A DNA stretch of 64,000 nt from Macrothele yani (taxonomy: Eukaryota > Arthropoda > Arachnida > Araneae > Macrothelidae). Positions 22,150-35,249 of the stretch are shown piece by piece; position 1 is the stretch's first letter, and the number at the start of each line of letters is the position of its first letter. The translations under genes and the position numbers were made by a program. The notes below the pieces were generated by a model. That model worked only from the letters and a program-made list of their open reading frames with translations. It was not told the DNA's origin and made no database searches. Where the stretch lies: NCBI GenBank assembly GCA_039090855.1, contig CM077016.1, positions 55,291,936 through 55,355,935 on the forward strand. The letters run 5' to 3'.

Positions 22150-23145
22150 TTTTTAGAGAAATCTGAGACCATGATGGTACGACCTTGCCTGAGTTGAAAT
22201 GGAATCCATCCCATGTGGGACTGAAGCGACAAGTTTGCATTGTTTTTCCCAACGGATGCAGCAATTGACAAATGCCCCACGAAAGCCACAGTGAAGCTTG
22301 GTGTCAGATCCTATGAGTTTGGCATCTTCATAAGAAAATGGTGTAATTTGTGTCAACTGGATGGGATTATAAGATCACAGTGTCCCAGGTGTGTAAACAA
22401 CAGTATACCTGCTAATTTGCCCAAAGCATCTAAATCCTCTGCTATCCCTTCGAGTGAGACTGCGGCTGAAGTGTTGCCGAAAACCCCCTTCGTTGCAGCA
22501 CAGCTTTCTGATGGGAATCCTCAAATCCAAGTTGATGAAGAGGTGCCTCCAGTATGTTCTGTTTCTGATGGTTTGCTGCCTTGGAAAGAAGTTGCATTGT
22601 GCCCCGATGATCTTGTGAGCATGCAGAGGGGAGATTCGGAGGTAGCCATAGTGAATACTATGAAATGATGGACTACTGTTTCATTCGGTCCAGATGAGGA
22701 CCAACAAGTGATCTAAATGATTTAAAACTGGAGGGCCCATGGAGCAGGACATTACAGGTACCATTACTAAGAGGTCGGGATCTATTCTGGACACCTCAAG
22801 TAAGAAGAGATTAAAGTCTAGACACAAGGGCATCCACGGGGCCAGATGCTCCTAAGGTGTCCGGGGATTATGTGGCTAGCAATTATCAGTGCCCAGCGGC
22901 AACACCTTGCAGATCAGGCAGACGTGTGTCAGCTCCGCTAAATATTATCAAGAACAGAACTGATTAAGATTGTTGACTCATTAATTGACGCTTGGCCGAA
23001 TTCAGAGAGACGATTGTCCCTCGATATGGTGAAGAGCATGTTCTCACTACATAAATTCAAATCAGCTGTATTACTCAATCATGCAACTGATTTTCAGGCC
23101 GATATCGATGCCAGTATTGTACAATTGGGAAATTGTCTCTAGTAT
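22150..23145 (+). pseudogene. Retrotransposon ORF1 remnant
   Basis: An open part, 22240-22668, includes WCNLCQLDGIIRSQCPRC, a zinc-knuckle-like Cys pattern in which the usual GH has become GI. It continues in other frames to text such as SERRLSLDMVKSMF near 23000-23140. This position before an endonuclease fits ORF1 (nucleic-acid binding). Broken by several stops. Confidence 0.5.
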
Positions 23146-23249
23146 TTACAAGGTGCAACTAAAGAGTACTCCTCTTTCCGGATACATATCAATACATTTC
23201 GTACCAGAGTTTCCCTGATTGAGAAACGATCTTGAGAGTGCCCTTTGTG

Positions 23250-25571
23250 ACTCTGCACTTTTAACTGCAGAGGCTTTTTTTTTTTTTCCCCGACCCCTTC
23301 AAAAACTCGATAATAAATGAGGATATCCACATCTCCCAGATTTTGTCTTCTTTCAGGAGACTAAATGTTTGACATCTACACCTTTTCATACGTGGAGAAA
23401 TTGGCCATATAAGTTCCATCATTGTTTTGGTACTCGTCCACATTCTGGAGTGTCCATTGCAATCCACAATCATTTTCAGGCATCACTCTCTGGTATAATC
23501 GAGGTGGCGCGCGATCCGGGTCATTTCCACTATGTCAAACTCTCACTTGCTGCCTTGTTCATCCATCTTTTCAATATCCATGTACCCTGTCCAGATCAGT
23601 TGGCTCTCCCTCTGTTGGACAAAGTTTGGTCCTCGTTGGCGTCAAATCCCACTGATGACCTTGTTGTGTTCAGTGGTGATTTTAACTGTACGCTGCATCC
23701 TGCCCTTGATCAGATTCATTCTACTGAATACCGTTCTCTCCTTGTTCGCTCGCTATCAGACCTCGTCGGTACCTTTCCACTCCTTGATATTTTTCGTACT
23801 TTGCATACTACCACGAGGACATATTCATGGAGGGCCTCTTCTGCCGCAGCACAAGGTGAGGTTTTGCCTTGATAGAGGCTATGTGTCTGCGGCTTTTTGC
23901 CCTTCTTATTACTCTGCTAGATATCTCCTATTGGTCACATCGGATCATGATTTTTGCACAATCTCTATCATTCTGTCCAGGGATTCCAATTCACATCTTC
24001 GCCTTTAGTCGCTCCCTGGTTGCTGCCTTACCAATGATACCTACCACCAGCAAATCACAGAGATTTTTGAGGAGGCAAATGAGTCCCTGCGAACAACAAC
24101 TGATCTTGTCTCGCTGTGGTGACTACTAGGATACGACTCATCGCTTTCTCAAAGAGATTCTCTGCCTCCAAATGCCAACACGATGCTCTGCCAAGCGCAC
24201 ATCTTCGATCATCACCCTCGTGCCACTCACCATCATCTCCCTTGTATTCGGCCATTACTGCAGACCTTAAACATCTTCTTGGACAAGCAGCTCAAAACGC
24301 CTTAAGGAGGCTTCATCTCGATAATTTGACCAATGAGATACAGGATCCAGTCGCGATTGTGGATGCCGAGCAGCATCTCCGTTAGCAGCAATCTCTCACT
24401 CTTCCAGATGGGTCGGTCACTAACGATCCTCTCCTCATCAGCCCAATAGTCACTGATCATTTCTAAGAGCGGTTTAATCCAACCCCAGCACACCGATCAG
24501 CTTCTTTTCCCCTCCTTACTAACCTGCCACCTGTACCGGATCATCTGCATCAATCACTTATATTACCAGTTACACTCATGGAAGGCCGGACAGCATTGTA
24601 GTCATTGAATCAGCACTCCACACCTGGACTGGATAGACTTTCAATGATGTTCTATCGATCCTTCACTGTTTTGCTTCTACCATTGCTACTTGCCTGTTTC
24701 AACAGTTATTTTAGCAGATCTTTGGTGCCAGCAACATTTACAGTGGCTTATATCAGGCTTCTCCCTAAGAGTGGAGATCTGTTCGGCAATTGGCGGCCGA
24801 TTAGTATCCTCAACACTGACTATAAGCTATATATAAAGATCTTACAGCACCATCTGAATCCAGTTCTACCGTCTCTCATCCATCCTGATCAGTAGTATGC
24901 AGTACCTTCACGTTCAATCCATGACTCGTTGCATGTCATCCAAAATCTCATTTTTCTTGCGGAATGACAGGTCAAGCCTCTGGCAGTGTTTTCCCTCGAT
25001 CAATGTCAGGCGTTTGACCGTATCTGTTTCGTGTCCTCACGGCATTTGGTTTTTCTCATCCTTTTGTTGTGTCACTACTCAAGCTGTATCACGGTTGTTT
25101 TTCACGTCCGCACTTCCACTTTCCTGACCAGTGCCATTCCATTCTCCGCGGGCATCCATCAAGGATGCCCACTCTCGGGGCAACTTCTTAGTTTGATTTT
25201 CAAACCTCTCCTTATCCGCCTCAGGTCCACGCTGTCCCTTACTTTCAGACATCACGCTTAAGTGATTTCTGCGTATACCAATGATCTTACTTTCTTTCTT
25301 CGTTCCAAATCATATTTTACTCGGGTTGATCTTGTCTACTCTGAATATGCGCAGGCCTCCGGGGCGGCGCTGAACCGGGCCAAGTTCCAGAATGACTTAA
25401 AAGAGAACTCCGGTTCTAAATCTTTTTTGGGTACTGGCTCCTGTGGCCGCCTCTACATTGTCCATGGAGCTTTCAAAGTGGGACATAAAAGTACATCTTG
25501 GGACCTAAATTTCTTTATGCTATCTTCAATTTGTTCAAGGTCTTGCCAGCTAGACGTGCTGATTTTATAAG
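23250..25571 (+). pseudogene. Retrotransposon ORF2 remnant: endonuclease and RT
   Basis: Endonuclease: FGTRPHSGVSIAI, then the metal-site FSGDFN near 23660, and SDHDF near 23940 as the catalytic Asp-His box. Reverse transcriptase: TPGLDRLSMMFYRSF near 24618, GNWRPISILNTDYK near 24787, LDQCQAFDRI near 24990, GIHQGCPLSG near 25153. The active-site box, usually YADD, reads YTNDL near 25275. The LDQ-AFDR and SGAALN motifs place it with L1/Tx1-type elements. Frames shift repeatedly and there are internal stops, so it is inactive. Confidence 0.82.
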
Positions 25572-26194
25572 CGTGGTTGGGAGTGATGTTTTCCCACTGA
25601 AATTATGTTCTATTTGATGGATAGAGAGTATACCAGTTGCACAAAGGGCCTTGGATATTTTGCCTCATTTGAAAGCATTTGTACGAGGCTGAAGTTAAAA
25701 AGTTGAGCCAGATACAATGACCTACGGTACAGTCAAATCAATGCTGAAATGCAATTAACTCTTGGAAGTCAAATTAGGTTTCTTTATTTCAGTGCAATCA
25801 GAACTACAGGGTTTTCTAATAAGATTTCAAACCAGCAAAACAATGACACCTTTCCTCTATGAAGAAATTGTGACATATATTCTAAATGAACTTTCATTTT
25901 TAGTTCCTTTTCTATGTAAATTTGAGTTTGTTGTCTTTTGCACTTTCCTAACTTAACGTGATATCTTCTCTCTCACATGAATGAGGATGGCAACACTTTT
26001 GAGGTCAGAGAGAGTGACGTATGAATGTGATAAGAACGTTAGATAAAAAGGATGATACAGCAGTTGCTTCGAGTGTGTGTGTGGAGATGTTCGATCATTG
26101 TTAAGCTAGATTACACGGCAGATAATTAAGGCATTATATGCGAAGTGTAAAACTTGCAGTGCTATGCTTTGGATTTCGTCAAGTATTGCTGGAC

Positions 26195-26206
26195 CAATAT
26201 AAAAGG
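26195..26206 (+). promoter_or_regulatory. TATA-like box inside macrosatellite unit
   Basis: AATATAAAAGG stands about 10 bases before a GTAAGT donor-like site, and the copy is kept in units 1-4. It could be a core promoter captured from a gene, but no downstream coding exon is convincing. Chance is possible in AT-rich DNA. Confidence 0.25.
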
Positions 26207-26479
26207 TTATTGTAAGTTTGACTTCTGTATATCTTTCGTTTGGCTGTAGAACCTTAATTTGAGCTATCCCGTGCAACTATTGCATTGTATTCTCATTTAG
26301 TTCAACATTTCCTCAGCCATGGTTTTAGACATAGCGTAACGCCAGTCTCTCACACGAAAATGGGTTACGTTATAAAATGTATGATTCTTTGTAGTTTGAT
26401 GAAAAGGTTTATTAAAGATAATATTATCGAGAAGCATAATTCTGCTGTGAAATTGATGAAAATTGATGTAAAAGAAAAA

Positions 26480-26800
26480 TCTAATCTTTTACACCATTAC
26501 AGATGTGAACATTGGTTTTGCTGCAAAGCACAGCATTCATGAAAGTAAAACTTCAAATACCATGAAGTTGAGTTTTAAGAATGAGTGTCGTTCCTTTTTA
26601 CAGTAAATGACTCTAAACAAGCTCGTTAGAGGTATTAGCTGCCTGTCTCCTAACCTTATTTCAACTTCAGGTTCACTCTGCGTTGAAAGGCTAGAAGTTG
26701 TCTTGGATGTTTTTGTGGTTTCCAATTAAATTACAGCAGTCACTGCTCATAAAGTAAAAGCAGAATTTTGTACATTCATTGCATTTCTCCACATGAAAAG
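26480..26800 (+). pseudogene. Possible transposon-protein fragment in each unit
   Basis: In a mixed frame the sequence reads VNIGFAAKHSIHESKTSN, KNECRSFL, LVRGISCLSPNLIS and SLCVERLEVVLDVF. This resembles a repeated arthropod protein found near hAT-type transposases (CLSPN..., followed by a short helix). Stops interrupt it. Equivalent pieces lie at 28783, 31062 and 33338. Assignment is tentative. Confidence 0.35.
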
Positions 26801-26854
26801 GAAATGTTGGAATTCAATCAGCAGAGTGATAGATTATATGTTTTCTATTGTTCA

Positions 26855-27328
26855 CAGGAGTGGGGCCTGTAGCTGAATTTGACTCAACACAAGAAAACTT
26901 ACCCGATTCAGTGGGTGGTGGTTCATGACCGTTCTTAGTTAGTAGAGCGATTCGTCTGGTTAATTCTACAAAATAGGCATTCCAATCACTTCAGTTGGGC
27001 GTTCTTCTTACAGAGATGGGTGGAGTTTAGTCGCATGAGACAGAGCAATAAGAGGTCTGTGATGACCTTAGATGTCCAGGGGCCACACACTCGCTACGTT
27101 GATGGAATCAGCGTGCGCTTTCCCTGTCCGCTAGGACTGGGTAACCCGTTCAATCTCCTTCATGATAGGGATAGGGGCTTCTTATTGTTCCCCTTGAATA
27201 AGGAATTCCCAGTAAGCACAAGCCATAAACTCATGTTGATTATGTCCCATCCTTTGCACAGACCGCCCGTCTCTGCTCGGAGCAGCCGCTTGGTCGCACC
27301 AGAAAGGTGACCAAACTTGATCATTTAG
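26855..27328 (+). pseudogene. Degenerate 3' 18S rRNA fragment, unit 1
   Basis: Reads as the 3' part of nuclear 18S rRNA: CAGGAGTGGGGCCTG, AATTTGACTCAACAC, GGGTGGTGG, CCGTTCTTAGTTAGTAGAGC, GTCTGGTTAATTC, AGGTCTGTGATG..CTTAGATG, GAATTCCCAGTAAG, ACCGCCCGTC, and finally CCAAACTTGATCATTTAG. The end text is typical of arthropod 18S. About 50 nt of the normal sequence are missing between the ACTTACC-type and GATTC motifs, and the block carries many substitutions. It is a pseudogene, not a functional rRNA. Strand + relative to 18S sense. Confidence 0.9.
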
Positions 27329-29157
27329 TTTCGTGTCCTCACGGCATTTGGTTTTCCTCAGCCTTTTGTTGTGTCACTACTCAAGCTGTATCACGGTTGT
27401 TTTTCACGTCCGCACTTCCACTTTCCTGACCAGTGCCATTCCATTTTCCGCGGGCATCCATCAAGGATGCCCACTCTTGGGGCAACTTCTTAGTTTGATT
27501 TTCAAACCTCTCCTTATCCGCCTCAGGTCCACGCTGTCCCCTACTTTTAGACATCACGCTTAAGTGTCTGGTGTATACCAATGATCTTACTTTCTTTCTT
27601 CGTTCCAAATCATATTTTACTCGGGTTGATCTTGTCTACTCTGAATATGCGCAGGCCTCCGGGGCGGCGCTGAACCGGGCCAAGTTCCAGAATGACTTAA
27701 AAGAGAACTCCGGTTCTAAATCTTTTTTGGGTACTGGCTCCTGTGGCCGCCTCTACATTGTCCATGGAGCTTTCAAAGTGGGACATAAAAGTACATCTTG
27801 GGACCTAAATTTCTTTATGCTATCTTCAATTTGTTCAAGGTCTTGCCAGCTAGACGTGCTGATTTTATAAGCGTGGTTGGGAGTGATGTTTTCCCACTGA
27901 AATTATGTTCTATTTGATGGATAGAGAGTATACCAGTTGCACAAAGGGCCTTGGATATTTTGCCTCATTTGAAAGCATTTGTACGAGGCTGAAGTTAAAA
28001 AAGTTGAGCCAGATACAATGACCTACGGTACAGTCAAATCAATGCTGAAATGCAATTAACTCTTGGAAGTCAAATTAGGTTTCTTTATTTCAGTGCAATC
28101 AGAACTACAGGGTTTTCTAATAAGATTTCAAACCAGCAAAACAATGACACCTTTCCTCTATGAAGAAATTGTGACATATATTCTAAATGAACTTTCATTT
28201 TTAGTTCCTTTTCTATGTAAATTTGAGTTTGTTGTCTTTTGCACTTTCCTAACTTAACGTGATATCTTCTCTCTCACATGAATGAGGATGGCAACACTTT
28301 TGAGGTCAGAGAGAGTGACGTATGAATGTGATAAGAACGTTAGATAAAAAGGATGATACAGCAGTTGCTTCGAGTGTGTGTGTGTGGAGATGTTCGATCA
28401 TTGTTAAGCTAGATTACACGGCAGATAATTAAGGCATTATATGCGAAGTGTAAAACTTGCAGTGCTATGCTTTGGATTTCGTCAAGTATTGCTGGACCAA
28501 TATAAAAGGTTATTGTAAGTTTGACTTCTGTATATCTTTCGTTTGGCTGTAGAACCTTAATTTGAGCTATCCCGTGCAACTATTGCATTGTATTCTTATT
28601 TAGTTCAACATTTCCTCAGCCATGGTTTTAGACATAGCGTAACGCCAGTCTCTCACACGAAAATGGGTTACGTTATAAAATGTATGATTCTTTGTAGTTT
28701 GATGAAAAGGTTTATTAAAGATAATATTATCGAGAAGCATAATTCTGCTGTGAAATTGATGAAAATTGATGTAAAAGAAAAATCTAATCTTTTACACCAT
28801 TACAGATGTGAACATTGGTTTTGCTGCAAAGCACAGCATTCATGAAAGTAAAACTTCAAATACCATGAAGTTGAGTTTTAAGAATGAGTGTCGTTCCTTT
28901 TTACAGTAAATGACTCTAAACAAGCTCGTTAGAGGTATTAGCTGCCTGTCTCCTAACCTTATTTCAACTTCAGGTTCACTCTGCGTTGAAAGGCTAGAAG
29001 TTGTCTTGGATGTTTTTGTGGTTTCCAATTAAATTACAGCAGTCACTGCTCATAAAGTAAAAGCAGAATTTTGTACATTCATTGCATTTCTCCACATGAA
29101 AAGGAAATGTTGGAATTCAATCAGCAGAGTGATAGATTATATGTTTTCTATTGTTCA

Positions 29158-29631
29158 CAGGAGTGGGGCCTGTAGCTGAATTTGACTCAACACAAGAAAA
29201 CTTACCCGATTCAGTGGGTGGTGGTTCATGACCGTTCTTAGTTAGTAGAGCGATTCGTCTGGTTAATTCTACAAAATAGGCATTCCAATCACTTCAGTTG
29301 GGCGTTCTTCTTACAGAGATGGGTGGAGTTTAGTCGCATGAGACAGAGCAATAAGAGGTCTGTGATGACCTTAGATGTCCAGGGGCCACACACTCGCTAC
29401 GTTGATGGAATCAGCGTGCGCTTTCCCTGTCCGCTAGGACTGGGTAACCCGTTCAATCTCCTTCATGATAGGGATAGGGGCTTCTTATTGTTCCCCTTGA
29501 ATAAGGAATTCCCAGTAAGCACAAGCCATAAACTCATGTTGATTATGTCCCATCCTTTGCACAGACCGCCCGTCTCTGCTCGGAGCAGCCGCTTGGTCGC
29601 ACCAGAAAGGTGACCAAACTTGATCATTTAG
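29158..29631 (+). pseudogene. Degenerate 3' 18S rRNA fragment, unit 2
   Basis: Same 474-bp 18S-like block as in unit 1, in the same place at the right end of the unit. Confidence 0.9.
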
Positions 29632-31436
29632 TTTCGTGTCCTCACGGCATTTGGTTTTCCTCAGCCTTTTGTTGTGTCACTACTTCAAGCTGTATCACGG
29701 TTGTTTTTCACGTCCGCACTTCCACTTTCCTGACCAGTGCCATTCCATTTTCCGCGGGCATCCATCAAGGATGCCCACTCTCGGGGCAACTTCTTAGTTT
29801 GATTTTCAAACCTCTCCTTATCCGCCTCAGGTCCACGCTGTCCCCTACTTTTAGACATCACGCTTAAGTGATTTCTGCGTATACCAATGATCTTACTTTC
29901 TTTCTTCGTTCCAAATCATATTTTACTCGGGTTGATCTTGTCTACTCTGAATATGCGCAGGCCTCCGGGGCGGCGCTGAACCGGGCCAAGTTCCAGAATG
30001 ACTTAAAAGAGAACTCCGGTTCTAAATCTTTTTTGGGTACTGGCTCCTGTGGCCGCCTCTACATTGTCCATGGAGCTTTCAAAGTGGGACATAAAAGTAC
30101 ATCTTGGGACCTAAATTTCTTTATGCTATCTTCAATTTGTTCAAGGTCTTGCCAGCTAGACGTGCTGATTTTATAAGCGTGGTTGGGAGTGATGTTTTCC
30201 CACTGAAATTATGTTCTATTTGATGGATAGAGAGTATACCAGTTGCACAAAGGGCCTTGGATATTTTGCCTCATTTGAAAGCATTTGTACGAGGCTGAAG
30301 TTAAAAAAGTTGAGCCAGATACAATGACCTACGGTACAGTCAAATCAATGCTGAAATGCAATTAACTCTTGGAAGTCAAATTAGGTTTCTTTATTTCAGT
30401 GCAATCAGAACTACAGGGTTTTCTAATAAGATTTCAAACCAGCAAAACAATGACACCTTTCCTCTATGAAGAAATTGTGACATATATTCTAAATGAACTT
30501 TCATTTTTAGTTCCTTTTCTATGTAAATTTGAGTTTGTTGTCTTTTGCACTTTCCTAACTTAACGTGATATCTTCTCTCTCACATGAATGAGGATGGCAA
30601 CACTTTTGAGGTCAGAGAGAGTGACGTATGAATGTGATACAGCAGTTGCTTCGAGTGTGTGTGTGGAGATGTTCGATCATTGTTAAGCTAGATTACACGG
30701 CAGATAATTAAGGCATTATATGCGAAGTGTAAAACTTGCAGTGCTATGCTTTGGATTTCGTCAAGTATTGCTGGACCAATATAAAAGGTTATTGTAAGTT
30801 TGACTTCTGTATATCTTTCGTTTGGCTGTAGAACCTTAATTTGAGCTATCCCGTGCAACTATTGCATTGTATTCTCATTTAGTTCAACATTTCCTCAGCC
30901 ATGGTTTTAGACATAGCGTAACGCCAGTCTCTCACACGAAAATGGGTTACGTTATAAAATGTATGATTCTTTGTAGTTTGATGAAAAGGTTTATTAAAGA
31001 TAATATTATCGAGAAGCATAATTCTGCTGTGAAATTGATGAAAATTGATGTAAAAGAAAAATCTAATCTTTTACACCATTACAGATGTGAACATTGGTTT
31101 TGCTGCAAAGCACAGCATTCATGAAAGTAAAACTTCAAATACCATGAAGTTGAGTTTTAAGAATGAGTGTCGTTCCTTTTTACAGTAAATGACTCTAAAC
31201 AAGCTCGTTAGAGGTATTAGCTGCCTGTCTCCTAACCTTATTTCAACTTCAGGTTCACTCTGCGTTGAAAGGCTAGAAGTTGTCTTGGATGTTTTTGTGG
31301 TTTCCAATTAAATTACAGCAGTCACTGCTCATAAAGTAAAAGCAGAATTTTGTACATTCATTGCATTTCTCCACATGAAAAGGAAATGTTGGAATTCAAT
31401 CAGCAGAGTGATAGATTATATGTTTTCTATTGTTCA

Positions 31437-31910
31437 CAGGAGTGGGGCCTGTAGCTGAATTTGACTCAACACAAGAAAACTTACCCGATTCAGTGGGTGG
31501 TGGTTCATGACCGTTCTTAGTTAGTAGAGCGATTCGTCTGGTTAATTCTACAAAATAGGCATTCCAATCACTTCAGTTGGGCGTTCTTCTTACAGAGATG
31601 GGTGGAGTTTAGTCGCATGAGACAGAGCAATAAGAGGTCTGTGATGACCTTAGATGTCCAGGGGCCACACACTCGCTACGTTGATGGAATCAGCGTGCGC
31701 TTTCCCTGTCCGCTAGGACTGGGTAACCCGTTCAATCTCCTTCATGATAGGGATAGGGGCTTCTTATTGTTCCCCTTGAATAAGGAATTCCCAGTAAGCA
31801 CAAGCCATAAACTCATGTTGATTATGTCCCATCCTTTGCACAGACCGCCCGTCTCTGCTCGGAGCAGCCGCTTGGTCGCACCAGAAAGGTGACCAAACTT
31901 GATCATTTAG
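31437..31910 (+). pseudogene. Degenerate 3' 18S rRNA fragment, unit 3
   Basis: Same 474-bp 18S-like block, again directly followed by the RT fragment of the next unit. Confidence 0.9.
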
Positions 31911-33712
31911 TTTCGTGTCCTCACGGCATTTGGTTTTCCTCAGCCTTTTGTTGTGTCACTACTTCAAGCTGTATCACGGTTGTTTTTCACGTCCGCACTT
32001 CCACTTTCCTGACCAGTGCCATTCCATTTTCCGCGGGCATCCATCAAGGATGCCCACTCTCGGGCAACTTCTTAGTTTGATTTTCAAACCTCTCCTTATC
32101 CGCCTCAGGTCCACGCTGTCCCCTACTTTTAGACATCACGCTTAAGTGATTTCTGCGTATACCAATGATCTTACTTTCTTTCTTCGTTCCAAATCATATT
32201 TTACTCGGGTTGATCTTGTCTACTCTGAATATGCGCAGGCCTCCGGGCGGCGCTGAACCGGGCCAAGTTCCAGAATGACTTAAAAGAGAACTCCGGTTCT
32301 AAATCTTTTTGGGTACTGGCTCCTGTGGCCGCCTCTACATTGTCCATGGAGCTTTCAAAGTGGGACATAAAAGTACATCTTGGGACCTAAATTTCTTTAT
32401 GCTATCTTCAATTTGTTCAAGGTCTTGCCAGCTAGACGTGCTGATTTTATAAGCGTGGTTGGGAGTGATGTTTTCCCACTGAAATTATGTTCTATTTGAT
32501 GGATAGAGAGTATACCAGTTGCACAAAGGGCCTTGGATATTTTGCCTCATTTGAAAGCATTTGTACGAGGCTGAAGTTAAAAAAGTTGAGCCAGATACAA
32601 TGACCTACGGTACAGTCAAATCAATGCTGAAATGCAATTAACTCTTGGAAGTCAAATTAGGTTTCTTTATTTCAGTGCAATCAGAACTACAGGGTTTTCT
32701 AATAAGATTTCAAACCAGCAAAACAATGACACCTTTCCTCTATGAAGAAATTGTGACATATATTCTAAATGAACTTTCATTTTTAGTTCCTTTTCTATGT
32801 AAATTTGAGTTTGTTGTCTTTTGCACTTTCCTAACTTAACGTGATATCTTCTCTCTCACATGAATGAGGATGGCAACACTTTTGAGGTCAGAGAGAGTGA
32901 CGTATGAATGTGATACAGCAGTTGCTTCGAGTGTGTGTGTGGAGATGTTCGATCATTGTTAAGCTAGATTACACGGCAGATAATTAAGGCATTATATGCG
33001 AAGTGTAAAACTTGCAGTGCTATGCTTTGGATTTCGTCAAGTATTGCTGGACCAATATAAAAGGTTATTGTAAGTTTGACTTCTGTATATCTTTCGTTTG
33101 GCTGTAGAACCTTAATTTGAGCTATCCCGTGCAACTATTGCATTGTATTCTCATTTAGTTCAACATTTCCTCAGCCATGGTTTTAGACATAGCGTAACGC
33201 CAGTCTCTCACACGAAAATGGGTTACGTTATAAAATGTATGATTCTTTGTAGTTTGATGAAAAGGTTTATTAAAGATAATATTATCGAGAAGCATAATTC
33301 TGCTGTGAAATTGATGAAAATTGATGTAAAAGAAAAATCTAATCTTTTACACCATTACAGATGTGAACATTGGTTTTGCTGCAAAGCACAGCATTCATGA
33401 AAGTAAAACTTCAAATACCATGAAGTTGAGTTTTAAGAATGAGTGTCGTTCCTTTTTACAGTAAATGACTCTAAACAAGCTCGTTAGAGGTATTAGCTGC
33501 CTGTCTCCTAACCTTATTTCAACTTCAGGTTCACTCTGCGTTGAAAGGCTAGAAGTTGTCTTGGATGTTTTTGTGGTTTCCAATTAAATTACAGCAGTCA
33601 CTGCTCATAAAGTAAAAGCAGAATTTTGTACATTCATTGCATTTCTCCACATGAAAAGGAAATGTTGGAATTCAATCAGCAGAGTGATAGATTATATGTT
33701 TTCTATTGTTCA

Positions 33713-34186
33713 CAGGAGTGGGGCCTGTAGCTGAATTTGACTCAACACAAGAAAACTTACCCGATTCAGTGGGTGGTGGTTCATGACCGTTCTTAGTTAG
33801 TAGAGCGGTTTGTCTGGTTAATTCTACAAAATAGGCATTCCAATCACTTCAGTTGGGCGTTCTTCTTACAGAGATGAGTGGAGTTTAGTCGCATGAGACA
33901 GAGCAATAAGAGGTCTGTGATGACCTTAGATGTCCAGGGGCCACACACTCGCTACGTTGATGGAATCAGCGTGCGCTTTCCCTGTCCGCTAGGACTGGGT
34001 AACCCGTTCAATCTCCTTCATGATAGGGATAGGGGCTTCTTATTGTTCCCCTTGAATAAGGAATTCCCAGTAAGCACAAGCCATAAACTCATGTTGATTA
34101 TGTCCCATCCTTTGCACAGACCGCCCGTCTCTGCTCGGAGCAGCCGCTTGGTCGCACCAGAAAGGTGACCAAACTTGATCATTTAG
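33713..34186 (+). pseudogene. Degenerate 3' 18S rRNA fragment, unit 4
   Basis: Same block with a few private changes (for example AGCGGTTTG for AGCGATTCG, GAGATGAGTGG for GAGATGGGTGG). Unit 5 is cut off before this part. Confidence 0.9.
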
Positions 34187-35249
34187 TTTCGTGTCCTCAC
34201 GGCATTTGGTTTTCCTCAGCCTTTTGTTGTGTCACTACTTCAAGCTGTATCACGGTTGTTTTTCACGTCCGCACTTCCACTTTCCTGACCAGTGCCATTC
34301 CATTCTCCGCGGGCATCCATCAAGGATGCCCACTCTCGGGGCAACTTCTTAGTTTGATTTTCAAACCTCTCCTTATCCGCCTCAGGTCCACGCTGTCCCC
34401 TACTTTTAGACATCACGCTTAAGTGATTTCTGCGTATACCAATGATCTTACTTTCTTTCTTCGTTCCAAATCATATTTTACTCGGGTTGATCTTGTCTAC
34501 TCTGAATATGCGCAGGCCTCCGGGGCGGCGCTGAACCGGGCCAAGTTCCAGAATGACTTAAAAGAGAACTCCGGTTCTAAATCTTTTTGGGTACTGGCTC
34601 CTGTGGCCGCCTCTACATTGTCCATAGAGCTTTCAAAGTGGGACATAAAAGTACATCTTGGGACCTAAATTTCTTTATGCTATCTTCAATTTGTTCAAGG
34701 TCTTGCCAGCTAGACGTGCTGATTTTATAAGCGTGGTTGGGAGTGATGTTTTCCCACTGAAATTATGTTCTATTTGATGGATAGAGATTATACCAGTTGC
34801 ACAAAGGGCCTTGGATATTTTGCCTCATTTGAAAGCATTTGTACGAGGCTGAAGTTAAAAAAGTTGAGCCAGATACAATGACCTACGGTACAGTCAAATC
34901 AATGCTGAAATGCAATTAACTCTTGGAAGTCAAATTAGGTTTCTTTATTTCAGTGCAATCAGAACTACAGGGATTTCTAATAAGATTTCAAACCAGCAAA
35001 ACAATGACACCTTTCCTCTATGAAGAAATTGTGACATATATTCTAAATGAACTTTCATTTTTAGTTCCTTTTCTATGTAAATTTGAGTTTGTTGTCTTTT
35101 GCACTTTCCTAACTTAACGTGATATCTTCTCTCTCACATGAATGAGGATGGCAACACTTTTGAGGTCAGAGAGAGTGACGTATGAATGTGATAAGAACGT
35201 TAGATAAAAAGGATGATACAGCAGTTGCTTCGAGTGTGTGTGTGGAGAT

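Larger units (their letters stand above)
22150..25571 (+). mobile_element. Tx1/L1-type non-LTR retrotransposon, decayed
   Basis: Order on the + strand: ORF1 remnant with a Cys-rich knuckle, apurinic endonuclease, then reverse transcriptase, as in L1-clade elements. All parts are broken by stops and frame changes. The 5' end is approximate. The 3' part of the RT passes directly into the first unit of the macrosatellite, so no poly-A tail or target duplication can be read. Confidence 0.8.
25026..35249 (+). repeat. Macrosatellite: 4.5 tandem units of ~2.3 kb
   Basis: Units begin at GTTTCGTGTCCTCACGG: 25026, 27328, 29631, 31910 and 34186; the last is cut at 35249. Unit lengths are 2302, 2303, 2279 and 2276. 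Each complete unit runs: RT fragment, about 900 bp of unknown sequence, a possible transposon-protein fragment, then an 18S rRNA-like block that abuts the next unit. Units are almost identical. The first unit is continuous with the upstream RT, so the array grew from a retrotransposon 3' part by tandem duplication with its right breakpoint at the 18S-like block. Confidence 0.95.

Noticed and set aside
26285..26542. 85-codon frame starting ATT/ATG-like in each macrosatellite unit (also 28588, 30867, 33143)
   Set aside because: Conserved only because the units are near-identical; no codon bias, start context or family match supports it as a gene.
27020..27310. 96-codon frame repeated in four units
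   Set aside because: It is a translation of the degenerate 18S rRNA block, not a protein gene.
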